Assembly: GCA_030038885.1 (NCBI GenBank)
Contig: JASHQY010000098.1
Location: 1 to 18,694 of the forward strand
Reading direction: 5' to 3'
From: Thermoplasmata archaeon
GTDB lineage: Archaea; Thermoplasmatota; Thermoplasmata; Lutacidiplasmatales; UBA184
DNA: 18,694 nucleotides
Within the stretch, counting starts at the first letter, position 1. Every line of letters begins with the position of its first letter. The notes under the pieces were generated by a model, which was given only the letters and a program-made list of their open reading frames with translations, was not told the origin of the DNA and made no database searches. Positions 12,452-18,694 of this stretch are shown piece after piece. Position numbers and translations under genes: made by a program.

Positions 12452-14233
12452 ATGGCGGAGGGAGGGGCGATCCGCCCGGTCGATCCAGGGTCGACGGCGA
12501 CCTCGGGGGAATGCGCTGACCGGCCCCGGCTCCCGTCGGCGGCCCGGTCGGCCGCGATCTACCTGGCGATCCCGCTGATCGCCGGCGGCGCAGTCGCCGC
12601 GACCGTCGGCCTCTCCCTGGGCGGGATCACGAGCTACCTCCCCCAGGCGACGGTCGACGTGGTCTACTCGTTCCTGCGGATGAGCGCGGCCTACGGCCTC
12701 TCGCTCGCGTTCGCGCTCGCGTACGGGTACTACGCCGCCTCCCATCGCACGGGCGAGCGGGTGATGATCCCGATCCTCGACATCCTCCAGTCGATCCCGA
12801 TCCTCGGGTTCTTTCCGATCGCGCTCGTCGTGTTCGCCTCGCTCACTCCGGGAAGCTGGCCGGGAGTGAACTTCGCGTCGGTCTTCCTGATCTTCACGTC
12901 GATGGCGTGGAACATGGTCTTCGGGGTCTACGAGTCCCTGAAGACGCTCCCCGCCGAGCTCAAGGAGGCCGCGGAGACGTTCCAGGCGCGGGGCTGGCTC
13001 CTCTTCCGCAAGGTCCTGCTCCCCGCGACCACGACCCGGCTCGTCTACAACTCCGTCCTCTCCTGGACCGCCGGATGGTTCTTCCTGGTCGAAGCGGAGA
13101 TCTTCACGACGAACTCGAACCAGGTCCTTCCGGGGATCGGGAGCTTCCTCTCGTTCGCGGCGAGCGACCACAACACCAACGCGTTCCTCGCCGGCATCTT
13201 CGTGCTGGTGGTCGTGATCGCGCTGCTCGACTTCGCGCTCTGGCGGCCGCTCAGCAAGTGGGCGGAGCGGTTCCGCTACGACACCTCGCCCGCGGGCGAG
13301 GGCGAGGCGATCGCGGCGGGCGACAGCGCGACCCGCTTCGGCCGGGTCGCGGCGTATGTGCGCCGCGGGATGCGGACCACGGCGACCCGGATCCGCACCC
13401 CGCTCGTCCAGCTCGCCGCGATCGCAGCCCGGCCCGGGCGCCGGAGCGAGCGCCGCCCGTCCGTGATCCCCTACCTCGGAGTCGGCCTCGTGCTCGTGCT
13501 CGCGTGGCTGATGCTGATCGCGCTGGTCGTCGCGATCTACCACGTGTTCTCCGGCCCGATCCTCCCGGGGGTCGCGCGGCAGATCGAGCTCCTCCCGCTC
13601 GCGATGGGGGCCTCGGCCCTGCGGGTCGCGGCGGCGTACGCGATCTGCCTCGGGGTCGCGCTGCCGCTCGCCCTCCTCCTGGCCCGGAGCTCCCGCGCGT
13701 CGAAGTACGGGATGCCGACCGTCGAGGTCATCGCGTCGTTCCCGGCGACCGCGCTCTTTCCGGTGATCATCTTCGAGCTGATCCCCTACATCTCGGCGGA
13801 GGGCGCGGCGATCCTCATGCTGATCACCGGCATGCTGTGGTACCTGTTCTTCAACATCCTCTCGGGCCTTCGCGCGATCCCGCCGGATCTCGAGGAGGCG
13901 GCCCATTCCTTCGGCCTGCGGGGGTGGAAGCGGTTCACCCAGGTCGTGCTGCCGGGGATCTTCACCGCCCTCATCACGGGCTCGATCACGGCGTTCGGGG
14001 GAGGCTGGAACACGCTGATCGTCGCCGAGTACCTGAACAGCGGCAGTTCCAACGCGCTGAGCCTGTTCGGCGTCGGGCGCTCGATCGACGTCGGGTACGC
14101 GATGGCCGACCACACCGGCTACCCCTTGATGGTCGCCGCGCTCCTGACCTTGATCGCGACGGTCGTTGCCATCAACGAGCTCATATGGAAACCGCTCTAC
14201 CGGCGGGCCGTCGAGAAGTACCGTTACGACTGA
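12452..14233 (+). CDS. ABC importer permease, two fused NitT/TauT-type modules
   Basis: A 593-residue membrane protein made of two binding-protein-dependent permease domains in one chain. Each has a cytoplasmic EAA loop that docks the ATPase: ELKEAAETFQARGWLLFRKVLLP (169-191) and DLEEAAHSFGLRGWKRFTQVVLP (479-501), both with the conserved Gly (181 and 491). Each module has five to six hydrophobic segments; a charged linker (about 270-345) joins them. The closest type is the nitrate/sulfonate/bicarbonate (NitT/TauT) group, where fused double permeases are known in archaea. ATG 12452 has GGGAGGT just upstream, a good ribosome site and rare here. The ATPase gene follows after 40 bases. No binding protein gene is present in the window, so the ligand is unknown. 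Confidence 0.92.
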   Translation: MAEGGAIRPVDPGSTATSGECADRPRLPSAARSAAIYLAIPLIAGGAVAATVGLSLGGITSYLPQATVDVVYSFLRMSAAYGLSLAFALAYGYYAASHRTGERVMIPILDILQSIPILGFFPIALVVFASLTPGSWPGVNFASVFLIFTSMAWNMVFGVYESLKTLPAELKEAAETFQARGWLLFRKVLLPATTTRLVYNSVLSWTAGWFFLVEAEIFTTNSNQVLPGIGSFLSFAASDHNTNAFLAGIFVLVVVIALLDFALWRPLSKWAERFRYDTSPAGEGEAIAAGDSATRFGRVAAYVRRGMRTTATRIRTPLVQLAAIAARPGRRSERRPSVIPYLGVGLVLVLAWLMLIALVVAIYHVFSGPILPGVARQIELLPLAMGASALRVAAAYAICLGVALPLALLLARSSRASKYGMPTVEVIASFPATALFPVIIFELIPYISAEGAAILMLITGMLWYLFFNILSGLRAIPPDLEEAAHSFGLRGWKRFTQVVLPGIFTALITGSITAFGGGWNTLIVAEYLNSGSSNALSLFGVGRSIDVGYAMADHTGYPLMVAALLTLIATVVAINELIWKPLYRRAVEKYRYD

Positions 14234-14273
14234 CGGACTCCTCGTCGGGGGCCGGGCCCCGCGGGAGGGAGCG

Positions 14274-15086
14274 ATGGCGCTGATCCGGGTCGAGCACGTC
14301 GACAAGGCGTTCGCCGGACGGCACGGCTCGATCAGCATCATGCAGGACATCTCGTTCGACGTCGCGGACTCGGACTTCCTCGCGATCGTCGGCCCGTCGG
14401 GGTGCGGGAAGTCGACCCTCCTCCGGTTGATCCAGGGGCTCGATCGCCCGACCGGCGGCGCGATCTACTTCCGGGATGCGCCGATCTCGAGCGTCTGCTC
14501 GAAGATGGCGATGGTCTTCCAGAACTTCGCGCTCTACCCGTGGCTCACGGTCTCCCAGAACGTGGCGTTCGGCCTCGAGGCCCTCGGCTGGCCGGAAGAC
14601 CGCATCAAGAGCCAGGTCGACCGCTACATCTCCGTCACCGGCCTCGACGGCTTCCAGGAGGCCTACCCGCGCGAGCTCTCCGGCGGCATGCGCCAGCGCG
14701 TCGGCCTCGCCCGCGCGCTGGCGGTCGAGCCGTCGGTGCTGCTCATGGACGAGCCGTTCAGCGCGCTCGACCCGCTGACCGCGGAGAGCCTGCGCGAGGA
14801 GATCCTCCAGCTGTGGCGGGATCCGGACCTCCCGCCGGACGCGGTCCTCCTGGTCTCCCACAACATCGAGGAGGCCATCCAGCTCGCGGACCGCATCATC
14901 GTGCTCGCCCGCCGACCCTCCCACGTCCTCGCGGACGTGCACGTCGATCTGCCGCGCCCGCGGGACCGCAAGTCGAGCGCGTTCTACGACCTCACCGACC
15001 GGGTCTACTCGCTGATCACCGAGGGCGGGGGCGGTGCGGCGGCGCCGATCGCGAGCGAGGGGCCGTCGCCTCAAAAAGCCTTATAG
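14274..15086 (+). CDS. ABC importer ATP-binding protein, NitT/TauT type
   Basis: A 270-residue ATPase with all motifs intact: Walker A GPSGCGKST (40-48), Q-loop VFQNFALYPW (Gln83), signature LSGGMRQR (135-142), Walker B VLLMDEP (155-161, catalytic Glu160), D-loop SALD and H-loop His196 (VSHN). FALYPWLTVSQNVAFGLE is characteristic of the nitrate/taurine group. ATG 14274 follows GGGAGGGA at the right distance; the open frame upstream overlaps the permease and is not used. It powers the double permease encoded just before. In several archaea and bacteria this ATPase carries a C-terminal AAA-associated domain; here the protein stops after the ATPase and that domain is the next gene. Confidence 0.95.
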   Translation: MALIRVEHVDKAFAGRHGSISIMQDISFDVADSDFLAIVGPSGCGKSTLLRLIQGLDRPTGGAIYFRDAPISSVCSKMAMVFQNFALYPWLTVSQNVAFGLEALGWPEDRIKSQVDRYISVTGLDGFQEAYPRELSGGMRQRVGLARALAVEPSVLLMDEPFSALDPLTAESLREEILQLWRDPDLPPDAVLLVSHNIEEAIQLADRIIVLARRPSHVLADVHVDLPRPRDRKSSAFYDLTDRVYSLITEGGGGAAAPIASEGPSPQKAL

Positions 15087-15087
15087 T
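15079..15087 (+). promoter_or_regulatory. TATA-like box inside the ATPase gene end
   Basis: CCTTATAGT overlaps the ATPase stop codon, about 43 bases before GTG 15126. It could give the AAA-associated domain protein its own message with a short leader. Confidence 0.5.
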
Positions 15088-15125
15088 GGTCTCCCGGGAT
15101 AGCTTAGTTCCCTGGAATTCCGGAC

Positions 15126-15743
15126 GTGCCGACGAGCTATCCGAAGTGCAGCCCCACCGAGATGCAGGGGTTGCTCGTACTGCTGAACGCGCACAAGGGG
15201 TCCGAGGACGTCGCGCTCCTCGCGGACGACCTCGATCTCGAGATCGACGAGATCCTTCCCTCGCTCGATTTCGCCGCGGTCCTGGGGTTCGTTCGGGTGA
15301 CGGACGGACGGGCGACGTTCACCGATCTCGGCCGCCGCTACATCGCGTCGACGATCCGCGACCGCAAGGCGATCCTGCGCGAGCAGCTCCGCCGGACGAC
15401 CCTGTTCAAGACGCTCCTGCGCGCGCTCGAGAACGCTCCGGACCGCCGGCTGACCGACGAGCAGCTGACCCAGCTGATCTCGATCACGCCGGCCCCCGCG
15501 GACGAGTCGGTCCAGAACATCGTGAACTGGGGACGCTACGCGGAGCTGATCCGCTACGATGCGGGGCAGCACGTCCTGGTCGCCGCGCGCCACACCCCCG
15601 GCGTCGCGAAGCCGCCGTCGGGCAATCGGCCCCCACCCCCGCCCTCGACCCCCCTCTCTCCCGGCGCAGGGACCGCCGCAGCGCGGAAGCCCGCCGCCCC
15701 GACCTCGGAGCCGTCCGGCGCGCTCGACTCGGTCCCGGCCTGA
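15126..15743 (+). CDS. Free-standing AAA-associated C-terminal domain protein (AAA_assoc_C, COG4754-like)
   Basis: A 205-residue soluble protein. Residues 1-140 (YPKCSPTEMQGLLVLLNAHK, then EDVALLADDLDLEIDEILPSLDFAAVLGFVRV, TFTDLGRRYIAS and NIVNWGRYAELIRYD) match the domain commonly fused to the C-terminus of NitT/TauT-type ATPases. The first half reads like a winged helix (LADDLDLEIDEILPSLDFAAVLGFV then wing DGRATFTDLG). The role of the domain is not established; control of the transporter's ATPase is my inference. The last 60 residues are a Pro/Ala/Ser-rich tail. GTG 15126 is the first start in frame; no good ribosome site. It closes the ABC operon. Confidence 0.85.
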   Translation: MPTSYPKCSPTEMQGLLVLLNAHKGSEDVALLADDLDLEIDEILPSLDFAAVLGFVRVTDGRATFTDLGRRYIASTIRDRKAILREQLRRTTLFKTLLRALENAPDRRLTDEQLTQLISITPAPADESVQNIVNWGRYAELIRYDAGQHVLVAARHTPGVAKPPSGNRPPPPPSTPLSPGAGTAAARKPAAPTSEPSGALDSVPA

Positions 15744-15758
15744 CACCTCGGCGGACGG

Positions 15759-15778
15759 CCTCGGAGGTTTCTCCGAGG
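15759..15778. promoter_or_regulatory. Perfect 8-bp inverted repeat before the flavin reductase promoter
   Basis: CCTCGGAG-GTTT-CTCCGAGG. It lies 16 bases after the stop of the AAA-associated gene and about 10 bases before the TATA-like CCTAAGAG. It may be an RNA hairpin ending the ABC operon or an operator for the flavin reductase. Confidence 0.5.
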
Positions 15779-15788
15779 AAAGCACGTT

Positions 15789-15796
15789 CCTAAGAG
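15789..15796 (+). promoter_or_regulatory. TATA-like box of the flavin reductase gene
   Basis: CCTAAGAG, centred about 32 bases before ATG 15824. Confidence 0.4.
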
Positions 15797-15823
15797 CCCG
15801 GCCGATGCTTTCTTCGACCGACC

Positions 15824-16384
15824 ATGACGCCGCTGCACATCGCCGGGATCCCCGGAAGCCTCCGACGCAACTCCTTCTCCCTCGGCCTCCTGAAGGCCGC
15901 GACCGAGCTCGCCCCGTCCGGGGTCGAGATCGAGATCCTCGACATCTCGAACTTTCCGGTCTTCAACCAGGACGAGGACGCGCGCCCGCCCGCGCCCGTC
16001 GCGGCGTTCAAGGAGAAGGTGCGCGCGGCGGACGCGGTGCTGTTCTCGATCAACGAGCACAACTACTCGCTGTCCGCGGCCGAGAAGAACGCGATCGACT
16101 GGGCGTCGCGTCCCTACGGCACCAGCGCGTGGGAGCGGAAGCCGGCGGGGATCATGAGCGTCTCGACCGGGACGATGGGCGGCGTCCGGGCCCAGCTCGA
16201 TCTCCGGCACGCGATGGTCTTCCTCAACATGTTCCCGATCAACCGACCCGAGGTCATCGTTCCGTTCGCCGCCTCGAAGTTCGACGCCGAGGGCCGCCTC
16301 ACGGACGCGACGACCCGCAAGTTCGTCGCGGACCACCTCGCGGAGCTCGTCCGCCACACGCGCGTGCTCACGCGGGCGCCGTAG
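15824..16384 (+). CDS. NADPH-dependent FMN reductase-like flavoprotein
   Basis: A 186-residue flavodoxin-fold protein. GSLRRNSFS (11-19) is the FMN phosphate-binding loop of the NADPH-dependent FMN reductase family. FSINEHNYSLSAAEKNAIDW (75-93) corresponds to the family's P-E-Y-N-x-S-x-P-x-x-L-K-N-A-I-D-W, and PAGIMSVSTGTMGGVRAQLDLR is the second flavin-contact block. It would use NAD(P)H to reduce bound flavin and then quinones, chromate or azo compounds; the acceptor is unknown. The family is 175-195 residues, so it is complete. ATG 15824 is chosen over an in-window ATG at 15805, which is in another frame. It lies alone between two non-coding gaps. Confidence 0.92.
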   Translation: MTPLHIAGIPGSLRRNSFSLGLLKAATELAPSGVEIEILDISNFPVFNQDEDARPPAPVAAFKEKVRAADAVLFSINEHNYSLSAAEKNAIDWASRPYGTSAWERKPAGIMSVSTGTMGGVRAQLDLRHAMVFLNMFPINRPEVIVPFAASKFDAEGRLTDATTRKFVADHLAELVRHTRVLTRAP

Positions 16385-16414
16385 CGCGGCCGCCGCCGTC
16401 GGGGGATTTCCAAA

Positions 16415-16424
16415 CGCTTAAGCG
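16415..16424 (+). promoter_or_regulatory. Palindromic TATA-like box of tRNA-Ala
   Basis: CGCTTAAGCG, a 10-bp palindrome centred about 29 bases before the tRNA 5' end. Confidence 0.6.
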
Positions 16425-16448
16425 GGGCGCTTCCTCCCCCGCCGGCGT

Positions 16449-16520
16449 GGGCACGTAGATCAGCGGAAGATCGCTGCTTTCGCAAAGCAGAGGTCGGGGG
16501 TTCAAATCCCCCCGTGTCCA
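16449..16520 (+). tRNA. tRNA-Ala(CGC)
   Basis: Complete 72-nt cloverleaf without intron: acceptor GGGCACG/CGTGTCC (one G-U pair) plus discriminator A, D-stem GATC/GATC, anticodon stem CTGCT/AGCAG around TTCGCAA (anticodon CGC at 16481-16483), T-arm GGGGG-TTCAAAT-CCCCC. CCA is not encoded. A short CTTTTG just downstream may be its terminator. The third acceptor pair is G3-U70, the classical alanine identity element. Confidence 0.96.
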
Positions 16521-16632
16521 CTTTTGCCGTCCTCTCCCGGCGGGGACGACACGAACCGGGAATCTTGGGACCGGAGTGTCGTCCGGCCCGCCGAGGGCGC
16601 CCCTCCATGGCCGAATCCGGGCCCGGCGTCGC

Positions 16633-17160
16633 CTAGCTCGGCGGAAGCCGCTTTCCCAGAAACGCGTACACCGGCCGATACCCGAGGCGCTCGTAGAATC
16701 GGCGGGCCTCCCCGTTGGTGGGAAAGACCCCTAGGCTGACCCAGTCACTGCCGGTCGAACGAAAGTGCTGCTCCGCGGTCTCCAGGAGGCGGCGGCCGAC
16801 CCCGCGACCCTGGAATTCCGGATCGATGTGGAGCTCCATCACCAGCCCGCTCGGCCGCGTCGTCGCGTCCCAGGACCAGTTCTGCCGCTTCCCCTTTCGA
16901 ATCGCGGCGATCCATCCGGCGCGCCGCCGTCCCACCATCGCCACCAGAAGGAGTCCGCCGGAGCGGGTCCGACGAGGCAGCGATTTGAGGTACCGTTCGT
17001 CGAACGACCAGGAGTACGCGAGCCCCTGCTCGGCGAGTCGTGCCTTTTCGCCGCGCGTGTACCCGGAGAAGAGTCGACGAAGGAATCCGAGGTCACCCGC
17101 TCGATACGCTCGCACTCTCACTTGGGTTCCCGGCCTCTGCCGCTGCGGTGGTTCGCTCAT
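16633..17160 (-). CDS. GNAT-family N-acetyltransferase
   Basis: A 175-residue protein. VRVRAYRAGDLGFLRRLFSGY (14-34) is the usual first strand and helix. MELHIDPEFQGRGVGRRLLETAEQHF (109-134) holds the acetyl-CoA pyrophosphate loop Q-G-R-G-V-G (117-122). LGVFPTNGEARRFYERLGYRPVYAFLGKRL is the typical C-terminal strand-helix-strand. It transfers an acetyl group from acetyl-CoA to an amine on a protein or small molecule; the substrate cannot be told. ATG 17160 is chosen; the longer frame from 17217 adds a Pro/Ser-rich stretch not seen in the family. A weak GGTATCGG at about 17190-17197 may be its TATA box. It stands alone on the minus strand. Confidence 0.88.
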   Translation of the reverse strand: MSEPPQRQRPGTQVRVRAYRAGDLGFLRRLFSGYTRGEKARLAEQGLAYSWSFDERYLKSLPRRTRSGGLLLVAMVGRRRAGWIAAIRKGKRQNWSWDATTRPSGLVMELHIDPEFQGRGVGRRLLETAEQHFRSTGSDWVSLGVFPTNGEARRFYERLGYRPVYAFLGKRLPPS

Positions 17161-17534
17161 GGATGCTGTGGGCGGAGCAGGGAAGTCGCCGATACCATGG
17201 GGAGGCGATGCCAACACCGGTGGCGCCGGTGTCGAATCAGTCGAGCCCGGCGGTCACCGTGCCAGCAATCGTTCCGCACATACGGCAACCTCCCGGCGTG
17301 TGCCGCCCGGAAGATTACCCGAGGCCGCTTAACGATGGCCCCATCTCGGAAGTAACTCGGAACCCCGAACGGCGGTCGAAATCTCTCGACGCCCTGCGCG
17401 CGTGATTCGACCTGAGCGTTTCGGACGCCCATGGGGGACCGGGAGGCGACGAAGTCACCTCCGGAGAACGTTCGCGCGGCAGCCTGCCGGATCGCCGAGC
17501 CGGATCCGAGAACGAGTACCTTCTCGGCATCTGG
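17161..17534. other. 374-base stretch without a supported gene
   Basis: It contains the upstream region of the GNAT gene, an inverted repeat ACACCGG-TGGCG-CCGGTGT at 17214-17232 and mixed base composition. No frame in it shows a recognisable protein. The plus frame that becomes the small membrane ORF is open from 17406, but without ATG or GTG before 17535. Confidence 0.4.
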
Positions 17535-17786
17535 GTGAGCGTCTACGCGCCCTCCAGCGTCTCCGCGAGCACCTCATATGCACCGCTCGGCGCGCACTAC
17601 CGGGTCGGATACGTGCTCGCTGTCCTGTCGCTGCTGCTCGGGATCGTCGCGGCGCTCGCCCGACGCGGAGGGCGAACCGCCCGGGCGGTGGTCGTGCTGA
17701 TCACGATCGTGCTGGCCGGAGTGTTCGGTCGGTCGATCGTCACCTCCGCACCGAACATCCGATCGACTCGTTCGGAATGGGACTGA
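17535..17786 (+). CDS. Possible small membrane protein, perhaps a frameshifted remnant
   Basis: An 83-codon GTG frame with two hydrophobic segments: VGYVLAVLSLLLGIVAALA (about 25-43) and AVVVLITIVLAGVFGRSIV (about 51-69), joined by a basic loop ARRGGRTAR. This pattern is not expected by chance from a GC-rich shadow frame. Directly after its stop region, in another frame, comes a third hydrophobic segment, GMGLTFLLAFGSAISLVF (about 17776-17830), so the original gene may have had three or more helices and been broken by an indel near 17755-17775. No TATA box at the proper distance and no ribosome site were found. I do not recognise a family. It could be a real two-helix protein, a pseudogene, or chance. 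Confidence 0.35.
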   Translation: MSVYAPSSVSASTSYAPLGAHYRVGYVLAVLSLLLGIVAALARRGGRTARAVVVLITIVLAGVFGRSIVTSAPNIRSTRSEWD

Positions 17787-17920
17787 CATTCCTCCTCGCG
17801 TTCGGGAGCGCGATCAGCCTCGTCTTCGACCTTCGGCAAGTCCTGACGTCACCGGGTTCTCCCTCCGGCCCCGTCCCTTTCCGCCGGTGCCCTCCAGCTA
17901 GGCCGGGCGTGCCCGCGCGC

Positions 17921-17930
17921 TCTTATCGTT
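17921..17930 (+). promoter_or_regulatory. TATA-like box of msrB
   Basis: TCTTATCGTT, centred about 25 bases before ATG 17950, fitting a leaderless message. Confidence 0.55.
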
Positions 17931-17949
17931 CCGCGGCGCTGGGTGGGGC

Positions 17950-18339
17950 ATGGCCGCGAGCGCGCCTCCCGCCCTGCGCAAGCTGACCCGAGCGGAGGAG
18001 CGCGTGATCCTTCATCGCGGCACCGAGCCGCCGTTCTCCGGGGAGTACGAGCACTTCCGCGGGAAGGGGACGTACGTCTGCAAGCAGTGCGGCGCGACGC
18101 TCTACCGCTCGGCGGACAAGTTCGATGCCGGGTGCGGCTGGCCGAGCTTCGATCAGGAGGTCGAGGGGGCGGTGCGACGCATTCCCGACGGGGACCGCAT
18201 CGAGATCCGCTGCGCTCGGTGCGATGGGCACCTCGGACACGTCTTCGAGGGAGAGCGGTTCACTCCCCGCAACACGCGGCACTGTGTGAACTCGATCTCG
18301 CTCGTGTTCGTCCCCGAGACCGACCCTTCGACCTCGTAG
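17950..18339 (+). CDS. msrB: Peptide methionine-R-sulfoxide reductase MsrB
   Basis: A 129-residue single-domain enzyme that reduces methionine-R-sulfoxide in proteins back to methionine. GTEPPFSGEY (24-33) and GTYVCKQCGATLYRS (40-54) are the family opening. GCGWPSF (61-67) carries the conserved Cys62. The structural zinc is held by Cys44, Cys47, Cys88 and Cys91. RHCVNSISL has the catalytic Cys112 as cysteine, not selenocysteine. ATG 17950 is about 25 bases after TATA-like TCTTATCGTT. No signal peptide, so it acts in the cytoplasm. The resolving cysteine or thioredoxin partner is not evident here. A CDGSH iron-sulfur protein follows on the same strand with its own promoter. Confidence 0.95.
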   Translation: MAASAPPALRKLTRAEERVILHRGTEPPFSGEYEHFRGKGTYVCKQCGATLYRSADKFDAGCGWPSFDQEVEGAVRRIPDGDRIEIRCARCDGHLGHVFEGERFTPRNTRHCVNSISLVFVPETDPSTS

Positions 18340-18383
18340 CTCCGCCGTCGCGAAGGTAACCAGGTCCCCGGCATGTGCCGAGG

Positions 18384-18393
18384 CCCTTATCCG
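18384..18393 (+). promoter_or_regulatory. TATA-like box of the CDGSH gene
   Basis: CCCTTATCCG, centred about 27 bases before ATG 18416, fitting a leaderless message. Confidence 0.55.
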
Positions 18394-18415
18394 ACCGTGG
18401 GCGCTCTTCTCCTCC

Positions 18416-18592
18416 ATGCCGAAGGTGGTCATCCAGTCGCTCGAGAACGGACCGAACCTCGTGCTGATCGATGGCAAGGCCGGCCCGGCATTCTGCCGCT
18501 GCGGCCAGTCGTCGAAGAAGCCGTTCTGTGACGGGACGCACCGCAAGGTCGAGTTCAAGGCCGCGGCGGCGTCGACGACGATCCTCTCGTAA
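18416..18592 (+). CDS. Small CDGSH-type iron-sulfur protein
   Basis: A 58-residue protein, MPKVVIQSLENGPNLVLIDG at the start, with the motif CRCGQSSKKPFCDGTH at residues 27-42. This is the C-x-C-x2-(S/T)-x3-P-x-C-D-G-(S/T)-H signature that binds a [2Fe-2S] cluster through three cysteines (27, 29, 38) and one histidine (42). Single-motif CDGSH proteins of 55-80 residues act as small electron-transfer or redox-sensing proteins and form dimers. Thr replaces Ser in the usual CDGSH, a common variant. There is no membrane anchor. The following 100 bases hold only a hairpin. Confidence 0.93.
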   Translation: MPKVVIQSLENGPNLVLIDGKAGPAFCRCGQSSKKPFCDGTHRKVEFKAAAASTTILS

Positions 18593-18638
18593 CCGGACGG
18601 CGCGGTCCGCGGCGCTCCGGCGGCCGAGAGGCGCCTCA

Positions 18639-18657
18639 CGCGGAGACGGTCTCCGCG
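18639..18657. terminator. Hairpin after the CDGSH gene
   Basis: CGCGGAGAC-G-GTCTCCGCG, perfect 9-bp arms (a 7-bp stem with a 5-base loop in RNA) 47 bases after the CDGSH stop. There is no T-run, so it may be a transcription stop, a processing hairpin, or an operator of a gene beyond the right edge. Nothing else is seen from 18593 to the end. Confidence 0.35.
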
Positions 18658-18694
18658 GCAGGTCTTCCCAGCGGAGCGAGCCCTCGCCGGGCTC

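Noticed and set aside
12254..14350. A very long minus-strand open frame opposite the ABC permease
   Set aside because: Its translation is Arg/Asp/Glu/Gly-rich low complexity, and the plus strand holds clear permease helices with EAA motifs; it is a shadow of GC-rich codons.
1..18694. CRISPR array, insertion sequence, rRNA or ribozyme
   Set aside because: No spaced direct repeats, no transposase or terminal repeats, and no rRNA-like conserved segments were seen on either strand.

Overview
The window is a GC-rich (by eye about two-thirds G+C) archaeal chromosome segment. The archaeal assignment rests on several independent signs: a protein subunit of archaeal/eukaryotic RNase P (Rnp4/Rpp21), an archaeal-type glutamyl-tRNA synthetase, a Tsr3-type rRNA modification enzyme, tRNA genes without encoded CCA, tRNA introns flanked by bulge-helix-bulge-like folds, and TATA-like boxes 25-35 bases before many start codons with few Shine-Dalgarno sites. 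The gene set would fit a euryarchaeal, possibly Thermoplasmata-like lineage, but that placement is a guess.

Layout. 1-1766: a DHA2-type drug efflux transporter (cut by the left edge) divergent from an HxlR-type regulator, with two nested palindromes between them. 1767-3337: a gene-poor stretch, an AAA/ORC-like ATPase of less GC-rich composition driven from a strongly AT-rich palindromic promoter, and tRNA-Leu(CAA), whose 3' end faces the ATPase gene. 3373-6809: a double zinc-ribbon protein and RNase P subunit Rnp4 on the minus strand, divergent from an orphan RuvC/RNase H-fold protein followed by gltX. 6862-8527: glyoxalase-like protein and MFS transporter. 8508-9392: divergent cation-efflux-family protein (minus). 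9538-11071: class I fructose-bisphosphate aldolase overlapping tsr3. 11053-11955: PPP-family phosphatase (minus). 11988-12268: tRNA-Gln(CUG) and tRNA-Leu(UAG), both interrupted by introns outside the anticodon loop. 12452-15743: NitT/TauT-like ABC importer with a fused double permease, an ATPase, and a free-standing AAA-associated domain protein. 15824-16384: flavin reductase. 16449-16520: tRNA-Ala(CGC). 16633-17160: GNAT acetyltransferase (minus). 17161-17949: gene-poor, with at most a broken small membrane protein. 17950-18592: methionine sulfoxide reductase B and a 58-residue CDGSH iron-sulfur protein.

The most striking content is the tRNA pair at 11988-12268. tRNA-Leu(UAG) can only be assembled by removing a 27-nt intron from the D-loop and a 34-nt intron from the T-loop; tRNA-Gln(CUG) carries a 34-nt intron at the same T-loop position. 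Both T-loop introns end in GAAC, which pairs with the near-universal GTTC at the T-stem/T-loop junction. This suggests a shared origin and a splicing endonuclease of relaxed specificity.

Much of the window concerns RNA and translation (RNase P, GluRS, Tsr3, four tRNAs). The rest is transport (two MFS, CDF, ABC importer) and stress or redox repair (HxlR, glyoxalase, flavin reductase, MsrB, CDGSH).
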